DNA of 64,000 nt, from NCBI GenBank assembly GCA_001695595.3, contig MBPM02000039.1, forward strand, positions 434,001-498,000, written 5' to 3'. A program made the position numbers and the translations under genes. The notes under the pieces are model-generated. The model did no database searches. It was not told the origin of the DNA and saw only the letters and a program-made list of their open reading frames with translations. The number at the start of each line of letters is the position of its first letter. The first letter of the stretch is position 1. Positions 10,401 to 21,560 of this stretch are shown piece by piece. The DNA is from Plasmopara viticola (taxonomy: Eukaryota > Oomycota > Peronosporomycetes > Peronosporales > Peronosporaceae).

Positions 10401-11990
10401 CTTTAGATATCAGTACCTTCGATGGTTTCCATCTCCAAGCCTGGTGTATACTTGACTGGAGCTCCTTCAAAAAGCCGTTCGAACGATAGGGACATACCAA
10501 AAGCCCTGTTGCGTACCAGTGCCCATATGCTTACCTAGGAACCGTGTCGTTAAGTCAAACTTCAGGATCAAGTCATACTGGTCCATGTCAAGGTCAAGTA
10601 ATGACTTCATGCTGTCGAAACCCTTCACGTCTATAATTAGATCTATCTCAAACCTAAATACTTAGTCCATTTGAAAGCTACTTCTTCGGTACTTTCTCTT
10701 TGAGCATCAGTCTACCTGTTTTGATTGGCAACAATCGCTTATTAGCATACAGAAATTCGCGATACCATAGTACCCTCGTATACTTGCGTGTATATCTAGC
10801 AGCTCACCGCTGCTGGTATTTATCTCGAGAGAAAGAGCCTCAGTTTCAATTGTGTATATCAACGCACACGTCTTCTTTCTTCCTTAGAAGGACGCTTTGC
10901 TGCCATTGATGACTAGCATTTGACTTTGCCTGACGCGTACTTCTGTCAGCAACGTCTAAGTTTTATAATTGGACAAAGGATTACTTTGCCGGATTTTATC
11001 GGGACAGCCTAGCCAAAGCAGCAATTTATTGACATCACTCAAGTCCGTCCGGACTGGTCCCTAGTCAGCTACGACCACTATTTTATCAAAATTAAGAAAC
11101 TGTTTCGGAAGAACTACCCTGTTAGAGTTTGGCTATTCTCGCTAAAGAGCGAACGTTGCTTTCTGGAGCTAAATCACCTAAGCGGGACCCTTAGAACATG
11201 CATAACCATAATTCTTCTGCCTAATGTGTAATGCGGTGTCCGAAAAAAAAACGGCCATCAAATCCCTCATTTCATAAATATGGCTATAAACCTCATATTT
11301 TCCTTATTTGCAGGCAAAAAGCATGATCGCAGGCAAATTCACATCTTACGGAAGCAAATAATGCTTCAAATTGACTCTTTGTGTATTCATAGGTCTTATT
11401 CATGAGAAGTAGTTCTACGGCTGAGTGCCCATGGCCTCTCAGGTAAAAGAAGTACACAGGTACCCGAACATTCCTGATCGAGGCTGCCTTAGTGGCCCAA
11501 TATAGTCGAAAAGGTTGTGGCTGGTGTCATACATAGTCGGATGCCTTAAGGTATAACGCCTTGGACTCTATAGCATGCACCGGGGTGGTTTCTGAGCTAC
11601 TTACCATAGACTTTTCGAGCACGGTTACGCGTATTCGTTTCTTGACATCAGAAGTAGCCGGAAATACGTCACTCTCTCAGGTCCATGGGAGCCAGAAAGT
11701 CATTCGAGTAGTGGAAACATTAAGCGCGATAGCTACAGGGACGTAACTATACTCATTATCAAGCCAATGTGTTTAGGCGCGGAACGACTACAAAGTGCTG
11801 CTAGGTGATATTAAATCACAGGCCAAGAAGAATTTCGCACGGAAAAAGGTATACAATCATTCGGTGAACGATCTGTTTTAAGAACACCGACTTGTGCAAT
11901 ATACAAAACTTTAAAACTGTTTTTTGTTGTTGTACATCACCGGTATACTATGCGGAATACTAGTCTTCTATGCTTGTTCATGACAACCCC
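10400..11990 (-). mobile_element. Ty3/gypsy Gag-protease remnant
   Basis: On the minus strand at about 10700-10540 the frame reads through LLDLDMDQYDLIL, the C-terminal part of a retropepsin-type aspartic protease as in Ty3/gypsy elements. Upstream on the same strand (11100-10720) lies the block also found at 16.1-16.5, 33.2-33.7 and 40.9-41.2 kb. All frames are broken by stops and indels and no reverse transcriptase follows, because blocks Q and P come directly after. The 5' block with the GTGCGACGGTGCAATAAGC motif is at about 12000. Confidence 0.55.
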
Positions 11991-13740
11991 TGCACGATAC
12001 ACGTATGTGCGACGGTGCAATAAGCAACAATGGCGTCATAATTAGGTGCATAGATAGGTGCACTCAAGATGAAAGCTTCCGGATGGGCAGATGATCGTGC
12101 CTGGATTATAGCATACGTTTTGTACGTCTGTGGAATTCGCTCATAATTAAAGCATTAAGTTGTCCAACTCGTAATTTGGCCTGCGCAAAAGCACGTAGAC
12201 GAGCATATAGATTGCCAGGCTTAGATCTTTTGAAAAAAATGGTTTTTATTGAGACAGGTGGGATGTATGTACTTCATTTTGTGAAGAACTACAAAGATGT
12301 TATTTTTTTGTGATAAGTAGAGCGCAATATTTGCCTTTCTTTAAGCTGCGTGGTACGGATATACCATATTAGATACAGAGCAAAGATACGCTCGCAATTT
12401 GGTTTGTCCGTGCTTTATGGCAAGCAAATCGAAAAGAGGGTGAAGCCCTTTAGTCCTAAGCTGCCTCAGATTAAATCAGATGACTTGTTCTTTGCCGTCT
12501 TCGCCAAGCTGTGGTAGTATGCAAATGACGCTTAAATGCTTTGCCTTGTCTGGTAAAGCTAGAACATGTATATGCTCAAGTCTTCTTTGATGCTTTCGAG
12601 ATCGATTCAAGGCCAACATTTCTCACTTTAAAAGCTTTGCAAGACCCGCCAAGCTAGCACTGTACCTGCACAAATTAAATGCGAGGTATAACTACTCTTA
12701 AATTCAAAACGAAGGACACGCTATACCACTCCAATGTACAAAACTAGCGATGACTTTCAAGCTTCTGCCGCGAATATACATTTTTCAATGTAAGCTTAAC
12801 ATTTTGATCGCAAACCTTGCCATAGTTAGCCCACATGATCCTCTCAAGTCTACCGATCTCTTTCATAAAAGCCACGAACACTTATATTGTCAGAATGTCT
12901 GCGCAACAGCCCATAAAAGTCGATTTTTTTTCGCAGCCGTAACACAGTACGTAGTGGCTGACACGTGATCAACCACGTATCTTCATCCTTCGTCTAGTGG
13001 AACGTGTTCCGGACACCACATCGCTTTTTTTCTCAAACAAGAATGCACCGCATGGTTGGGATCATTTAGAACCTCTGAGCTAGCCAAGCCAAAGTACTTT
13101 TGTTCGAAATGGACGATGTAATCATATACACTAGAGAGATTTCGTCATAGAATCAGCACCTTTTACGTATCCTCGGCTTCAACTTAGCCAATAACCTGGC
13201 AGCTTCAGGTTCTCCAGTTTTCAGTGACTCTGACACCTCTGGTAGTGCCATCAATTGCCGTCACATAACGCCCAGTTGAACTGTCAACAGTTTCTATGGT
13301 AAGGTCTCCGCATGAGAGCCACGATATCGCTTGTGATACCCAAAGATCGGTGATGTATTACGTTTCCACTCTCCTCTAGCTAAAGCTGCGCTTTCCGCTC
13401 TTGGTAGGTATGTGGGTCTTTTTTAGCCATTGTGTCTTGCGAATACATGTTTCGACTCTGAAAAGTTTTGCTACCGCAGTTGGTGTCTGTTTGTTACCGC
13501 GATGTTACCTACACACATTTAGCGCCTTCGGCACCCGCGTGACCAGCAAAACATTGTGATGGACCATCGACAATATTGACGCTTATTAAATAAACTCATA
13601 CCCAGCCACTGTAATGTATCTGATGCAACTAGTTTCCAGATTAAAGTCAAACGAGCAATATGCAGTGTAGGCACTAGCGAGGCTTACTTTTTCATGGCTG
13701 AAGCTTTTAAATTATTAGAGGCCACTTACCGCGCTAAAAG
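11990..13740 (-). repeat. Long diverged repeat, inverted partner of 0.55-2.35 kb
   Basis: Reverse complement of the left block: GCACGTAGACGAGCA with its neighbours at 12190, ACACGCTATACCACTCCAAT near 12720, AGCCCATAAAAGTC near 12910, then block Q at 13160-13560 and the TAGCCACTGTAATGTAT block at about 13600. The pair gives about 1.75 kb of inverted repeat separated by about 9.6 kb. No intact gene is seen in it. Confidence 0.6.
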
Positions 13741-14945
13741 CTAAAAAATACTTAACTTTAATGCAAAATTAGCTAATTATGTACACGTACGGCATCACAA
13801 TAGTCTCTACAGTACGCTCGCGGTTCTGTGAGGATCAATCTTGCAGACGAAAAGCCGGATAATATTATTTTTGACACTTGAGGATAACTTGTCTCAAAGA
13901 TTTTTTTTTTACGTTTTGAAGATGTTGTATGTCCTCCGTGTATTGTAAAAATAAGCAGTCCACTCGAATGCTAAGAAATTTGGGTCTTGAATGTTTTTAT
14001 AATTCTCTGCTAAAACGGTCCAATCGCGTAAAGTCGAGCTTTTGTCGTTCTTAAATGCTGGTATCCCTTTAAGTGAAGATGATGATCCTGTCGTTAGAAT
14101 GCTCATACTCTTATAAGAACTTACTTTTTGAAAAAGCTAAAAGTCTCAAGCTCGCTAGAATAAATGCGAGAGTATGACGACGTAAGCCGAAACATCAGAT
14201 AGAATGAAATTGACACCAGCAATATTTTGTATCCCGCAATGATCAAGCTGAAGCAAAAGTGAGAGTAGAACTGAAAGTGCTGCTTGATGTACGAAAAGTT
14301 GGGAGGTGTAACTGCGAATCTCAAAAGACAAGAAAAAAAAGAATGACGAAAGTTTGTTCGTCGAAAAGTGTATAGGGATCTTGGCTCAAATTTTTTGAAG
14401 CGTTCTTCATCAAATCAGTGAGTTGTGACTCTACTCGGGTATAGACACGTGTACGCGAGTGAGCCAGCAATGAAATCGAATTATTGTCTTACCGTCAACT
14501 ACTGGTGAGGTATTTCCATCGTTAAAAAGCGGGATGTCAATATCACTTTATTGCGGTCAAGCCAAAGTGTGGGCAAAATGAATCAGCGCAGCATCGAATA
14601 GACGGATAGGCGTGAGCGTACTTAAGAAAGCTTGGTGCTCAGCAGATCCACCAATCAGTGAAGGAATAAGTGTGCGACTAGGCTGAAATTTGGTAAAACG
14701 GGGAGAAATAGGTACCAAATATGTTAAGTCATATGGCTATCCAGCAGTAGATGACGGGAAGTTTCAAATGTAATGCACCTTTTTACTAGCGATTTCTAAA
14801 GTCCATTGCGCTAAAGCAGAAAAAAGTATTGCTGGAGGCGGGTAGAAAATCGCGCTGTTAGCGACGCTCAAGCGACCAGTCATCTTATCAGACTTAAAAA
14901 AGTACTTTGCATTTCTTGTTACCAAAGTAGGTAGTGTCTGCCTTA
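13741..14945 (-). mobile_element. Decayed LINE 3' part
   Basis: Same order on the minus strand as at 4.4-5.95 kb: the zinc-binding region (14800-14500, landmark TTGCGGTCAAGCCAAAGTGT on the plus strand), a middle region near 14330-14140, and a terminal open stretch of 65 codons at 13909-14106 containing AFKNDKSSTLRDW and LAFEWTAYF. That last peptide recurs in broken form at 4.9, 21.85 and 35.6 kb, so it is part of the repeat. Its function is unknown. Confidence 0.55.
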
Positions 14946-14947
14946 AT

Positions 14948-15185
14948 AGCGAAAGCTTGATCCAGCAATACCGAGTGAGTGATGGAAGCTAATTAGCTTG
15001 TAAAGCTCTTTCATTAAAGAGGAAAATGGCAGTACTTGAAAGTATAGTTCCGGCTAATTCCGTGCCAGCAGCCGCGGTAATACGGTTGGAGCGAGCATTA
15101 TTCAGAATGATCAGGCGTAAAAAGTTTGTAGATTAAAATAAAATAAACAAATTAAAGCTGTTAATTACAAAATTAAGTACAGAGG
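14948..15185 (+). pseudogene. rns: Nuclear insertion of mitochondrial small-subunit rRNA (NUMT)
   Basis: The stretch contains the nearly invariant 530-loop sequence GTGCCAGCAGCCGCGGTAAT (15062-15081) followed by ACGG. Upstream it has GATCCAGCAATACCG and TTGTAAAGCTCTTTC, and downstream CAGGCGTAAAAAG, all in the order of a bacterial-type small-subunit rRNA (roughly E. coli positions 370-620). The AT-rich helices after it suggest a mitochondrial origin, since oomycetes have no plastid. It is a fragment of about 240 bp of a 1.5-kb gene. The ends are defined by comparison with sister repeat copies at 6.0 and 39.6 kb, which run from CTGCCTTAA to the TTTTGTGAAAAATGAG block without it. Confidence 0.85.
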
Positions 15186-16950
15186 ATGTAATAAATTTTG
15201 TGAAAAATGAGAGCAAGGAGAAGTGATGGAGAGAGAACCGGAGGGAGCAAACGAAGCGAATAGAGAACGAAGCGAAGACACTTGCTCAGGAACTGAAAGA
15301 TTCAAAAATAAATTTAATTTTAGGGTCCTAATTCGCTACTAGATGTAACCATTTAGCTACTAATCAAAAAGAACCAAAATCCAGGCCCAATTGCCTGCCC
15401 ATCCGGCGCAATCGTCTTGAGTGCGCCTTTCCGTTCGCCTTTCATGACGCCATCTTTTCTTGTTGGCACCGCCGCACAATTGTGTATCGTGCAGGGGTTG
15501 CACTGGACAGACATACAAAACCGATACATCCCATCGTATATCGGTGATCTTCAACAATCATAACGAAATCATCCTTGAAATTGCTGTCTATTGCTTAAGT
15601 CGATCTCTTTAAGAGCGAGGAAAGTGAGCAATATTTTGACGATGACTTAATATCGATATTTCCACCACACAGTAACACCTGGTAGCACTTTGTATTCAAC
15701 TCCGCTCCTACGTGAGTAAATTGTCTTTAAATTGAGCATAAACTACCTACTTGCAACTTTCAGACAAACTGTTCCCAAATACACTGGCTCTCACTGCATT
15801 AGCAGCCGCTCCTGATACCAGATAACTAAAACACATAACGGAGCCCGAGCTCTACTTGTGAAGTCTATGCTAAAAAGCTCAGGCAAGCTATATAAATATG
15901 AGCATCATAACTCTGTTTATAAAATAAGGGTTTTATTGGCATTAATCTTATCGAAACCACTTCCATAATAAGCAACATGGCTACGTTTAATAAATGGCCT
16001 CATTTCGGCCCATCTGACACTAAATCTTTCAAATCGTTAGTAACGATCGTTGAGTATAGCCACAGACCGACAGGATTGCTCCTCTGAAGTACTACGGATT
16101 AGAGATTTTGCTTCCTATAAAGTTGTGGTCGTAGCTGACTAGCGATGTCAAACAAAAAATAAATTGCTGCTTTGGCTTGGCATGTAATTCGTGACTTTCC
16201 TGATAGAGGCCGGCAAAGTAAACCTTTGCCAAGTCATAAATTCAAAAAGTTGCTGACAGGAAAACGCGTGAGACAAACTCAAACGTTAGTCATCAATGGC
16301 AGCAAAGCGTCCTATTGGGGAAACACTAAGTGATGTTTTTTGATATAAGCAATTGAAATTGAGGCCCTGCGAGTTTGAAAGCTCTCAAAATATGTATAAG
16401 CAGCGGTGGACTGCTAGATATACACGCAAGCGTACGAGGGTAATAAACTCGATAAAATTGTGATAGATACCGACACATCGCAAAATTCGGCTCGCTGGCA
16501 AGCTTTTGTGGTCAATCAAATCAGGTAGACTGATGCTCAAAGACAAATAATCGAAAGTGAGTAACTAACAAATGGCATTTCCTTTTCTGGTATTTTCAAC
16601 ATATCTCACAATGTATCTTTGTTAACATACAGAACATTCCACTACCGTTTTATCTCAGGTTTGAGATAGACCTAGCTTTAGATATTTAGGTTGCCGACAA
16701 CGTGGAGTCATTACTTGTCTTAGACATTGATCCTGTACGACTTGATCCTGGCCACGCCGGGGCCAAGAAGCGCAATTCCTAGGGCAAGTTTATGAGCATA
16801 AGCATGCAACAGGGCTTTCTGTCAAGCGTACGGCTTTTGTAAAAGGAGCTATTTACTTGACTAAAGTATGGAAATTTTTGAATGTACTGATAGTTAAAAT
16901 AACAGACGTGACGACGTTATTAAAATTTCCCTCAGAGAGTCCTAAATCGT
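15186..16950 (+). mobile_element. Ty3/gypsy Gag-protease remnant
   Basis: Same block order as at 39.6-41.6 kb: AACGAAGCGAAGACACTTGC (about 15270), the HRRTIVYRAGVAL-type block (15390-15540), the block to 15840, the block ending GTGGTCGTAGCTGACTAG (16125-16143), and the protease segment at 16660-16800 (GAGATAGACCTAGC, then LVLDIDPVRLDPG-like codons). The frame is interrupted by stops throughout. There is no reverse transcriptase after the protease. Confidence 0.55.
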
Positions 16951-18720
16951 GTTGACAGCGCGGCCTCCGAAACGCCAAATATTGGTCTTTAATGTAAGTA
17001 ACATGGAGATAACAGAATGCCACACACTACGGGTAATAAATTTTTGCGAGAGGGTAACATAATTTTTTGAGACACAATGGGTAATGGAGGTCCTCAGACG
17101 GGTATCGAAGGCGGGTAGCATAAGGCGCTGGAAGATAATTCAAATGCAATACGGCATCAATTTTGGATCAAAACCCTGTGGCTAGCAAGCGCAAGCAGAC
17201 CTTACCACAGAAAATATTGACAATTATACTGGTCGTTATGTAACGGCAGATTCGCTTTAGCTGGAGGCACTACCAGAGGTGTCATAGTCACTGAACCCCA
17301 AAGAACCGGAAGCGATTGAGTTCTAAGCTGAGTTGAAGTCGTGGGTATGTTGAAAGATCGGAAGAAGCCCTGGTAGCTTCACCGCTATTTGCATACTGAG
17401 GTAAGTCAGAAACAGAGATAGTCACCGCTTTTATTACGTGGTTAAATGTAGGGTATATACAAAATAGGCGTGAAGAATAAACCGCAATTTTGAGACTTAT
17501 CTACTCAATGGAAAATTTCTTAATGAATTAGGAAAAAAAGTGCAATCGTTATACACCAATTTTTGATATATTGCCATCTTCCTTCACGCCAGCTCTATGC
17601 AAGGTAATGTGTAATACTGCTTCACTTACGAAGATCTATCTATTAAATGATGCAACGGCATATAATACCCCATCCATGCGAATGACAAAGGCCAATGGTA
17701 CGATGACGAGACCAGAATGTAAATTAGCCAATTTATAATGGGATACACTGCAAGGCGATCACTTTCGGGTTCGGGCGCTCGTTCTGTTAATACGGAACCT
17801 CAGATGATCTCTTGACTTCCGAATGGCTGCAGTGACATTCTAATGAAAATTGTTGTAATAGAAAAAATAGTGTCTTCAACGAAAAATACCACTTTCAGCT
17901 AGATACTTCCAACCACCATTGACTTCTAAACAGAATTTGAAATCTCTGCTTGGGTAAAAAAAAATGTTGGACATTTGTGGATTTAATCATTCTCGGTGTG
18001 CAATCGCAATTTAAACTGCCGCAACATTACTTTTAGCGCGGCAACAAAGATTTTGCCAAAGAAAATGGCCCTTAATCTCCTAAACTTGTCAGCAAGCGCT
18101 CCCTAGCAACATGAAGCCGGGTTTTTGCAAGCTGAGCATGGTAAGCAAGCTGTTTTGGTCATCAAAACGAAACCTTCTGCGTGTGTCAAATTGTCTATCA
18201 TTTCGCGTACGGCCAGCATAGGGTTAAATACTCAACCATTGATGTCGTCCGAGCCGTTCAAGCTAGAGATACGGGAGCTGTTAATAATAAAATTACTTGC
18301 AGAGCATGCAAAATTGTGACTTGTATGTGTACGAAATTAGAGTACAATCTAGAGAATCTTCGATTTTGGAGATTTGCGATTGCAACATGACAGCCACATT
18401 TTTAGGCTAAACTACTTACTGCAGCCAATCAGGTACCAGAAGGGATGACTTAGAGCGCATACTTTTATTTTCAACATAATAAGACTGGCGGTTCCCTATA
18501 CAGTAGATAACGCTTCAAAGTCCCATTGTTTAAACCACGGATAGCGGCACGTAGCAAGAAATAGTGGACACGATTACAATATACGTGATCAAATCACCGT
18601 GCCGTACAAAGTTGTGGAAAAACGCTGGGAAGATGCGTTAGGAATGGGTATTACAACTTTGAAAGGTTCTCCAAACATTACTCAGTATTTTTCTGTAACA
18701 CGACACCCCTACCACGAATA
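16951..18720 (+). repeat. Inverted Q and P blocks, then block S and duplicated flank
   Basis: Block Q is reversed at about 16960-17340 (CCTCCGAAACGCCAAATATTGG, CCACAGAAAATATTGAC), block P reversed at 17590-17710 (GCAAGGTAATGTGTAATACTGCTTCAC, CGAATGACAAAGG), and block S forward at 18000-18370. The flank shared with 7.2-7.45 kb is at 18490-18720. The 64- and 69-codon ORFs in block S overlap in two frames and are not conserved between copies. Confidence 0.55.
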
Positions 18721-19013
18721 GACTTGATGTCAAGGTCAATATTTTCGATTTAAAACTCAGCAAGTTGTGCTTATTGCTAAGCGTCGCATATCAAAAAAAC
18801 ACAAGCGCGGTAAGTGGCCTTAAGTTCTTCCTTTTGCCGCGATCTAATAAAAATTCTAGCCGGAGTTACCTTAGTATCTACGGTATGCGTTGTGTTCAAC
18901 CTATTGATGTATCTGCAGTGTATACAGTAAAGTGGCTAGGCCACAGAGCGTTAAAAGCTGATCTCCGGTATTGCCTGGTGTTACATGTATCTAAGTTTTT
19001 TTTTTCGTCCTGA
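18721..19013 (+). repeat. Repeat block T
   Basis: The landmark sequence AAGGTCAATATTTTCGATTTA with a downstream GTGGCTAGGCCACAGAG recurs, diverged, at about 53200-53430 and 63510-63725. The 82-codon ORF is not open in those copies. No gene is supported. Confidence 0.4.
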
Positions 19014-19026
19014 GGTGTGTTATGCG

Positions 19027-19358
19027 CTTCGGAAAAGGTTGGGGTGACGCCCTCCTTTCAAGTGCGGGAACTAAATGCTCACGCGCTTCGGGCAGGTGCT
19101 CTCGGGCATCTGCAGGTCTCTAACGAGTCTCACTCTCGACGCGACGGTCTCCAGCACCAGGGCGCCACCTGGGCTCTTACCAAGTCAGAGCTAAACGAAA
19201 TAATGGAAGACCCTCACGACCTCGGTGCTGGCTGCACTGCCCGCCGAACGAGACCCAACGTATGCGGACACCACTCTATGCCGTGGACTAGCCAGACTGA
19301 GCCTAGCACGTGCATAACTTGGCAACGCGATAACGTAATACAATACAATACAATACAA
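19027..19358 (+). mobile_element. SINE-like element, copy with 13-bp target duplication
   Basis: Starts CTTCGGAAAAGGTTGGGGTG and ends in CGCGATAACGTAATACAATACAATACAA, a (TACAA)n tail. It is flanked by GGTGTGTTATGCG (19014-19026) and GGTGTTTTATGCG (19359-19371), a near-perfect target-site duplication. The last ~140 bp match the 3' end of the LINE at 28503-28927. The left part has no clear tRNA-type A and B boxes by eye. The 187-codon ORF over it is a by-product of its composition. Confidence 0.9.
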
Positions 19359-19371
19359 GGTGTTTTATGCG

Positions 19372-20221
19372 ACACGCCCTTGCAAAAACAAGTAGTAATT
19401 TGCACACCGCAAACAGGACTCTCGAGGTCTATAAAGGAATATCTAATGCCAAAACAAGCTTGGTTTTATTATTATGACGAAAACAGTTTTATACAGGAAT
19501 TAGTTTTTTCCAGGATCAGATTGTTACTGACTCTTCAGCTCATCGTCCTGCTAGGACATCCTCCGCCCTGTGAGGTGTAGAAAGCACGTAGCCTGTTCGG
19601 ACCAGAATCATTCCCCAATAGATCCAGGCCGCTACGTAAAATCAAGCTTTTTTCTTAAGCTGACCAAAAAGAAGATACTTCCGATCGGTGTTTGACCGTT
19701 TACATGTCAAAGATCTCAAAGCGAATCGGATCTTGGTATGTACCCTCTGTGAATCGTTTTCAGCCACTAGTAGAGATATAAGATGAGCCAGAGGTTGCAA
19801 CATTGATGTATAATACTTCAACGTTACTGACTCGACTGCATTTAAGGGGGGCAGCAGTGGTTAAGAGTGAGATCCAATCTCCGAGTGCGAGCTACGATAT
19901 TCGGTTTTATAGCAGCTCTGAGTAAATTGTACTCTTTATAGATTAGCATGTAGCTAGCTAGTGTTGGTTCTTGATACCATTAATCTTAGCGTAGCATCGT
20001 TGAAGCGAACGTAGGTAGGTATCGCTGGCGCAACGGTAAAGAAAGGCTAAATTTTGTGGCCGCTCTTTATATTTAAAAAAAAAGCTCATAGTCGCGAACC
20101 CACGCTTAAGTTCTAGGATATGAAGAGAGCTAGCACGTGTCTCCTCTCACCAAGAATTTTATTTTTCGATTACCCGTGCTAACGTGTCGATAATTCATTC
20201 ACGACGCAGCTTATCTCCAGT
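19372..20221 (+). repeat. Duplicated GIP upstream flank
   Basis: From about 19865 the sequence matches other GIP 5' flanks: GATCCAATCTCCGAGTGCGAGCTAC, TTTTATAGCAGC, then a GTAGGTAGGTATCGC segment, TGTGGCCGCTCTTTATATTT, GCGAACCCACGCTTAAGTTCTAGG, TAACGTGTCGATAATTCATTC and a short UTR. The same order is seen at 27310-27650, 43745-44145 and 45125-45495. The segment 19372-19860 has partial matches at 26400-26600 (the region ending ACACCTCGAGAATG) in the opposite orientation; nothing coding is recognised there. Confidence 0.5.
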
Positions 20222-21002
20222 ATAAAGACAATAGCGACTGCTTTCCATCTGTCACTCGCAATTGGGTCGGTCTCTGCCATTGTTGATGGAGAAAAAGTAT
20301 CCCATGGCAAGAACAGCTACATGTCGTTGTTGAGCCTATCCAAAGGTAGAAACTCTGTTTGTGGTTCGGCTCTGATCGACTCAAGGCTCGTCTTCACTGC
20401 TACATCATGCCCTTTGCAGAAGCCTACTCATGTGACCGTGGGTGCACAGTCTCATTTTGAGCGTATCGGCTTGGCTTGTAGTAATACTACAAGCCAAGCC
20501 GATACGCTCAAAATCATAAAGACGCGAACTCACCCAAAATACCACGCTCAAAATCTCACCTACAACCTTGCCATTTTGACGCTGGAGCAAGAAAATAGTT
20601 TTCATCCGGTGAAGCTGCCAACCACGGACGATCCGCTCTTTCTACTAAACCAAAGAGGGGAGATTTGACGACTGCATAAGGATGGGGCGATAACTATTGG
20701 ATCAACTTTTATTGGGATATCGGAAACGTTGTATAGTGCCGAGCTTCCAGTAATCGAAAGCGGACCCTTCCGCAAAGCAACGAATTTCTCCTTTATTGAT
20801 TATCAGTATTTTTGCGCCGGTGGTGTTAAAGGCAAGGGTCTCAATTATGTTGATTTGGAAGGCCCCTTGGATTTGGAGAACAAGTCAAAAGCGGGCGAAG
20901 ACATGGTGTGGGTGTGGCTTCTTTTGCTCAAAAGGGCAAAGGTAATAATCTATGTACGAACGCTTGTCGGCTGAGCTTTCTTGGATTTTATCGCAACTAT
21001 AG
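20222..21002 (+). pseudogene. GIP-like trypsin-fold pseudogene, copy 3 (carries a hairpin insertion)
   Basis: Homologous along its whole length to the intact gene. The start codon is ATA instead of ATG. It has SVSAIV, VFTATSC (Ser at the catalytic-His position), HVTVGAQ, YNLAILTLE (Asn in place of the catalytic Asp), ENSFHPVKLP, FCAGGVKGKGLNY, VDLEGP (Leu at the catalytic-Ser position) and a broken C-terminus ending in TAG. Frameshifts lie near 20650-20700 and 20900-20930. The 61-bp palindrome at 20454-20514 adds a short foreign peptide (FERIGLACS) where relatives have a Ser-Tyr turn. Confidence 0.86.
20454..20514. repeat. Perfect 61-bp palindrome
   Basis: Two 30-nt arms (20454-20483 and 20485-20514) are exact reverse complements around one base at 20484. 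The right arm is native gene sequence, because relatives have NTSNADVLK there. The left arm is an inverted copy of it. Confidence 0.95.
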
Positions 21003-21560
21003 TAGAATATTTCCTGTAATTGCACCATTGCTTTATTCTACAAGCTTATGAAGACCAGAGACAATTTTGGTCCTAACTATTCCAATCGTTTGGATCATTT
21101 ACGTATCGTGTTGTTTGTTGATCTGGATGCGGTTTTTTTTATACTTTCCTACCGTTATTTTTCCTCGAATCCCCCAACACGTTACGTGATGCTCCGAGGT
21201 GTTTTATGCCTCTCTTTATATCATACAACTATTAGAGTCACGTTATATGCAGATATTGTTTATTGTGTTACCCTTAGAAAGCAGTGAGTGCATCATCCAA
21301 AGAAGAAACTACTGCGCAAATTGGGGAGGTGCCGGGTAAAAGCTGCCAAATTTTGATAAGTGTATTAGCAAGAGATTTTTCTGTCAACCTGAAGAAACAC
21401 ATTTGCGCAAAACGCGAAAATACTGAAACAAAGAGGTGGGCGTACTAGTTTTACCAGCCTCACTGGATTCCACGCTGCTAATGCTAACTTTTACTTCCTT
21501 TACAAGTCTAAGACCAATCCTGTGAAATTTGGACGTTATCTGTTCATATAACGAAACGGA
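21003..21560. other. No gene recognised
   Basis: No coding, RNA or clear repeat signal. ORFs here are short, and the amino acid composition (many Tyr, Phe and Leu) is typical of chance frames. Some sequence near 21340-21440 (AGAGATTTTTCTGTCAA) resembles the edge of the LINE C-terminal block at 39000. Confidence 0.35.

Noticed and set aside
14948..15185. Functional rRNA gene
   Set aside because: Only about 240 bp of the molecule is present, embedded in transposon remnants.
19017..19580. 187-codon ORF as a gene
   Set aside because: It runs from flank through a SINE and its tail into flanking DNA; the same frame appears in other SINE copies only across the element.
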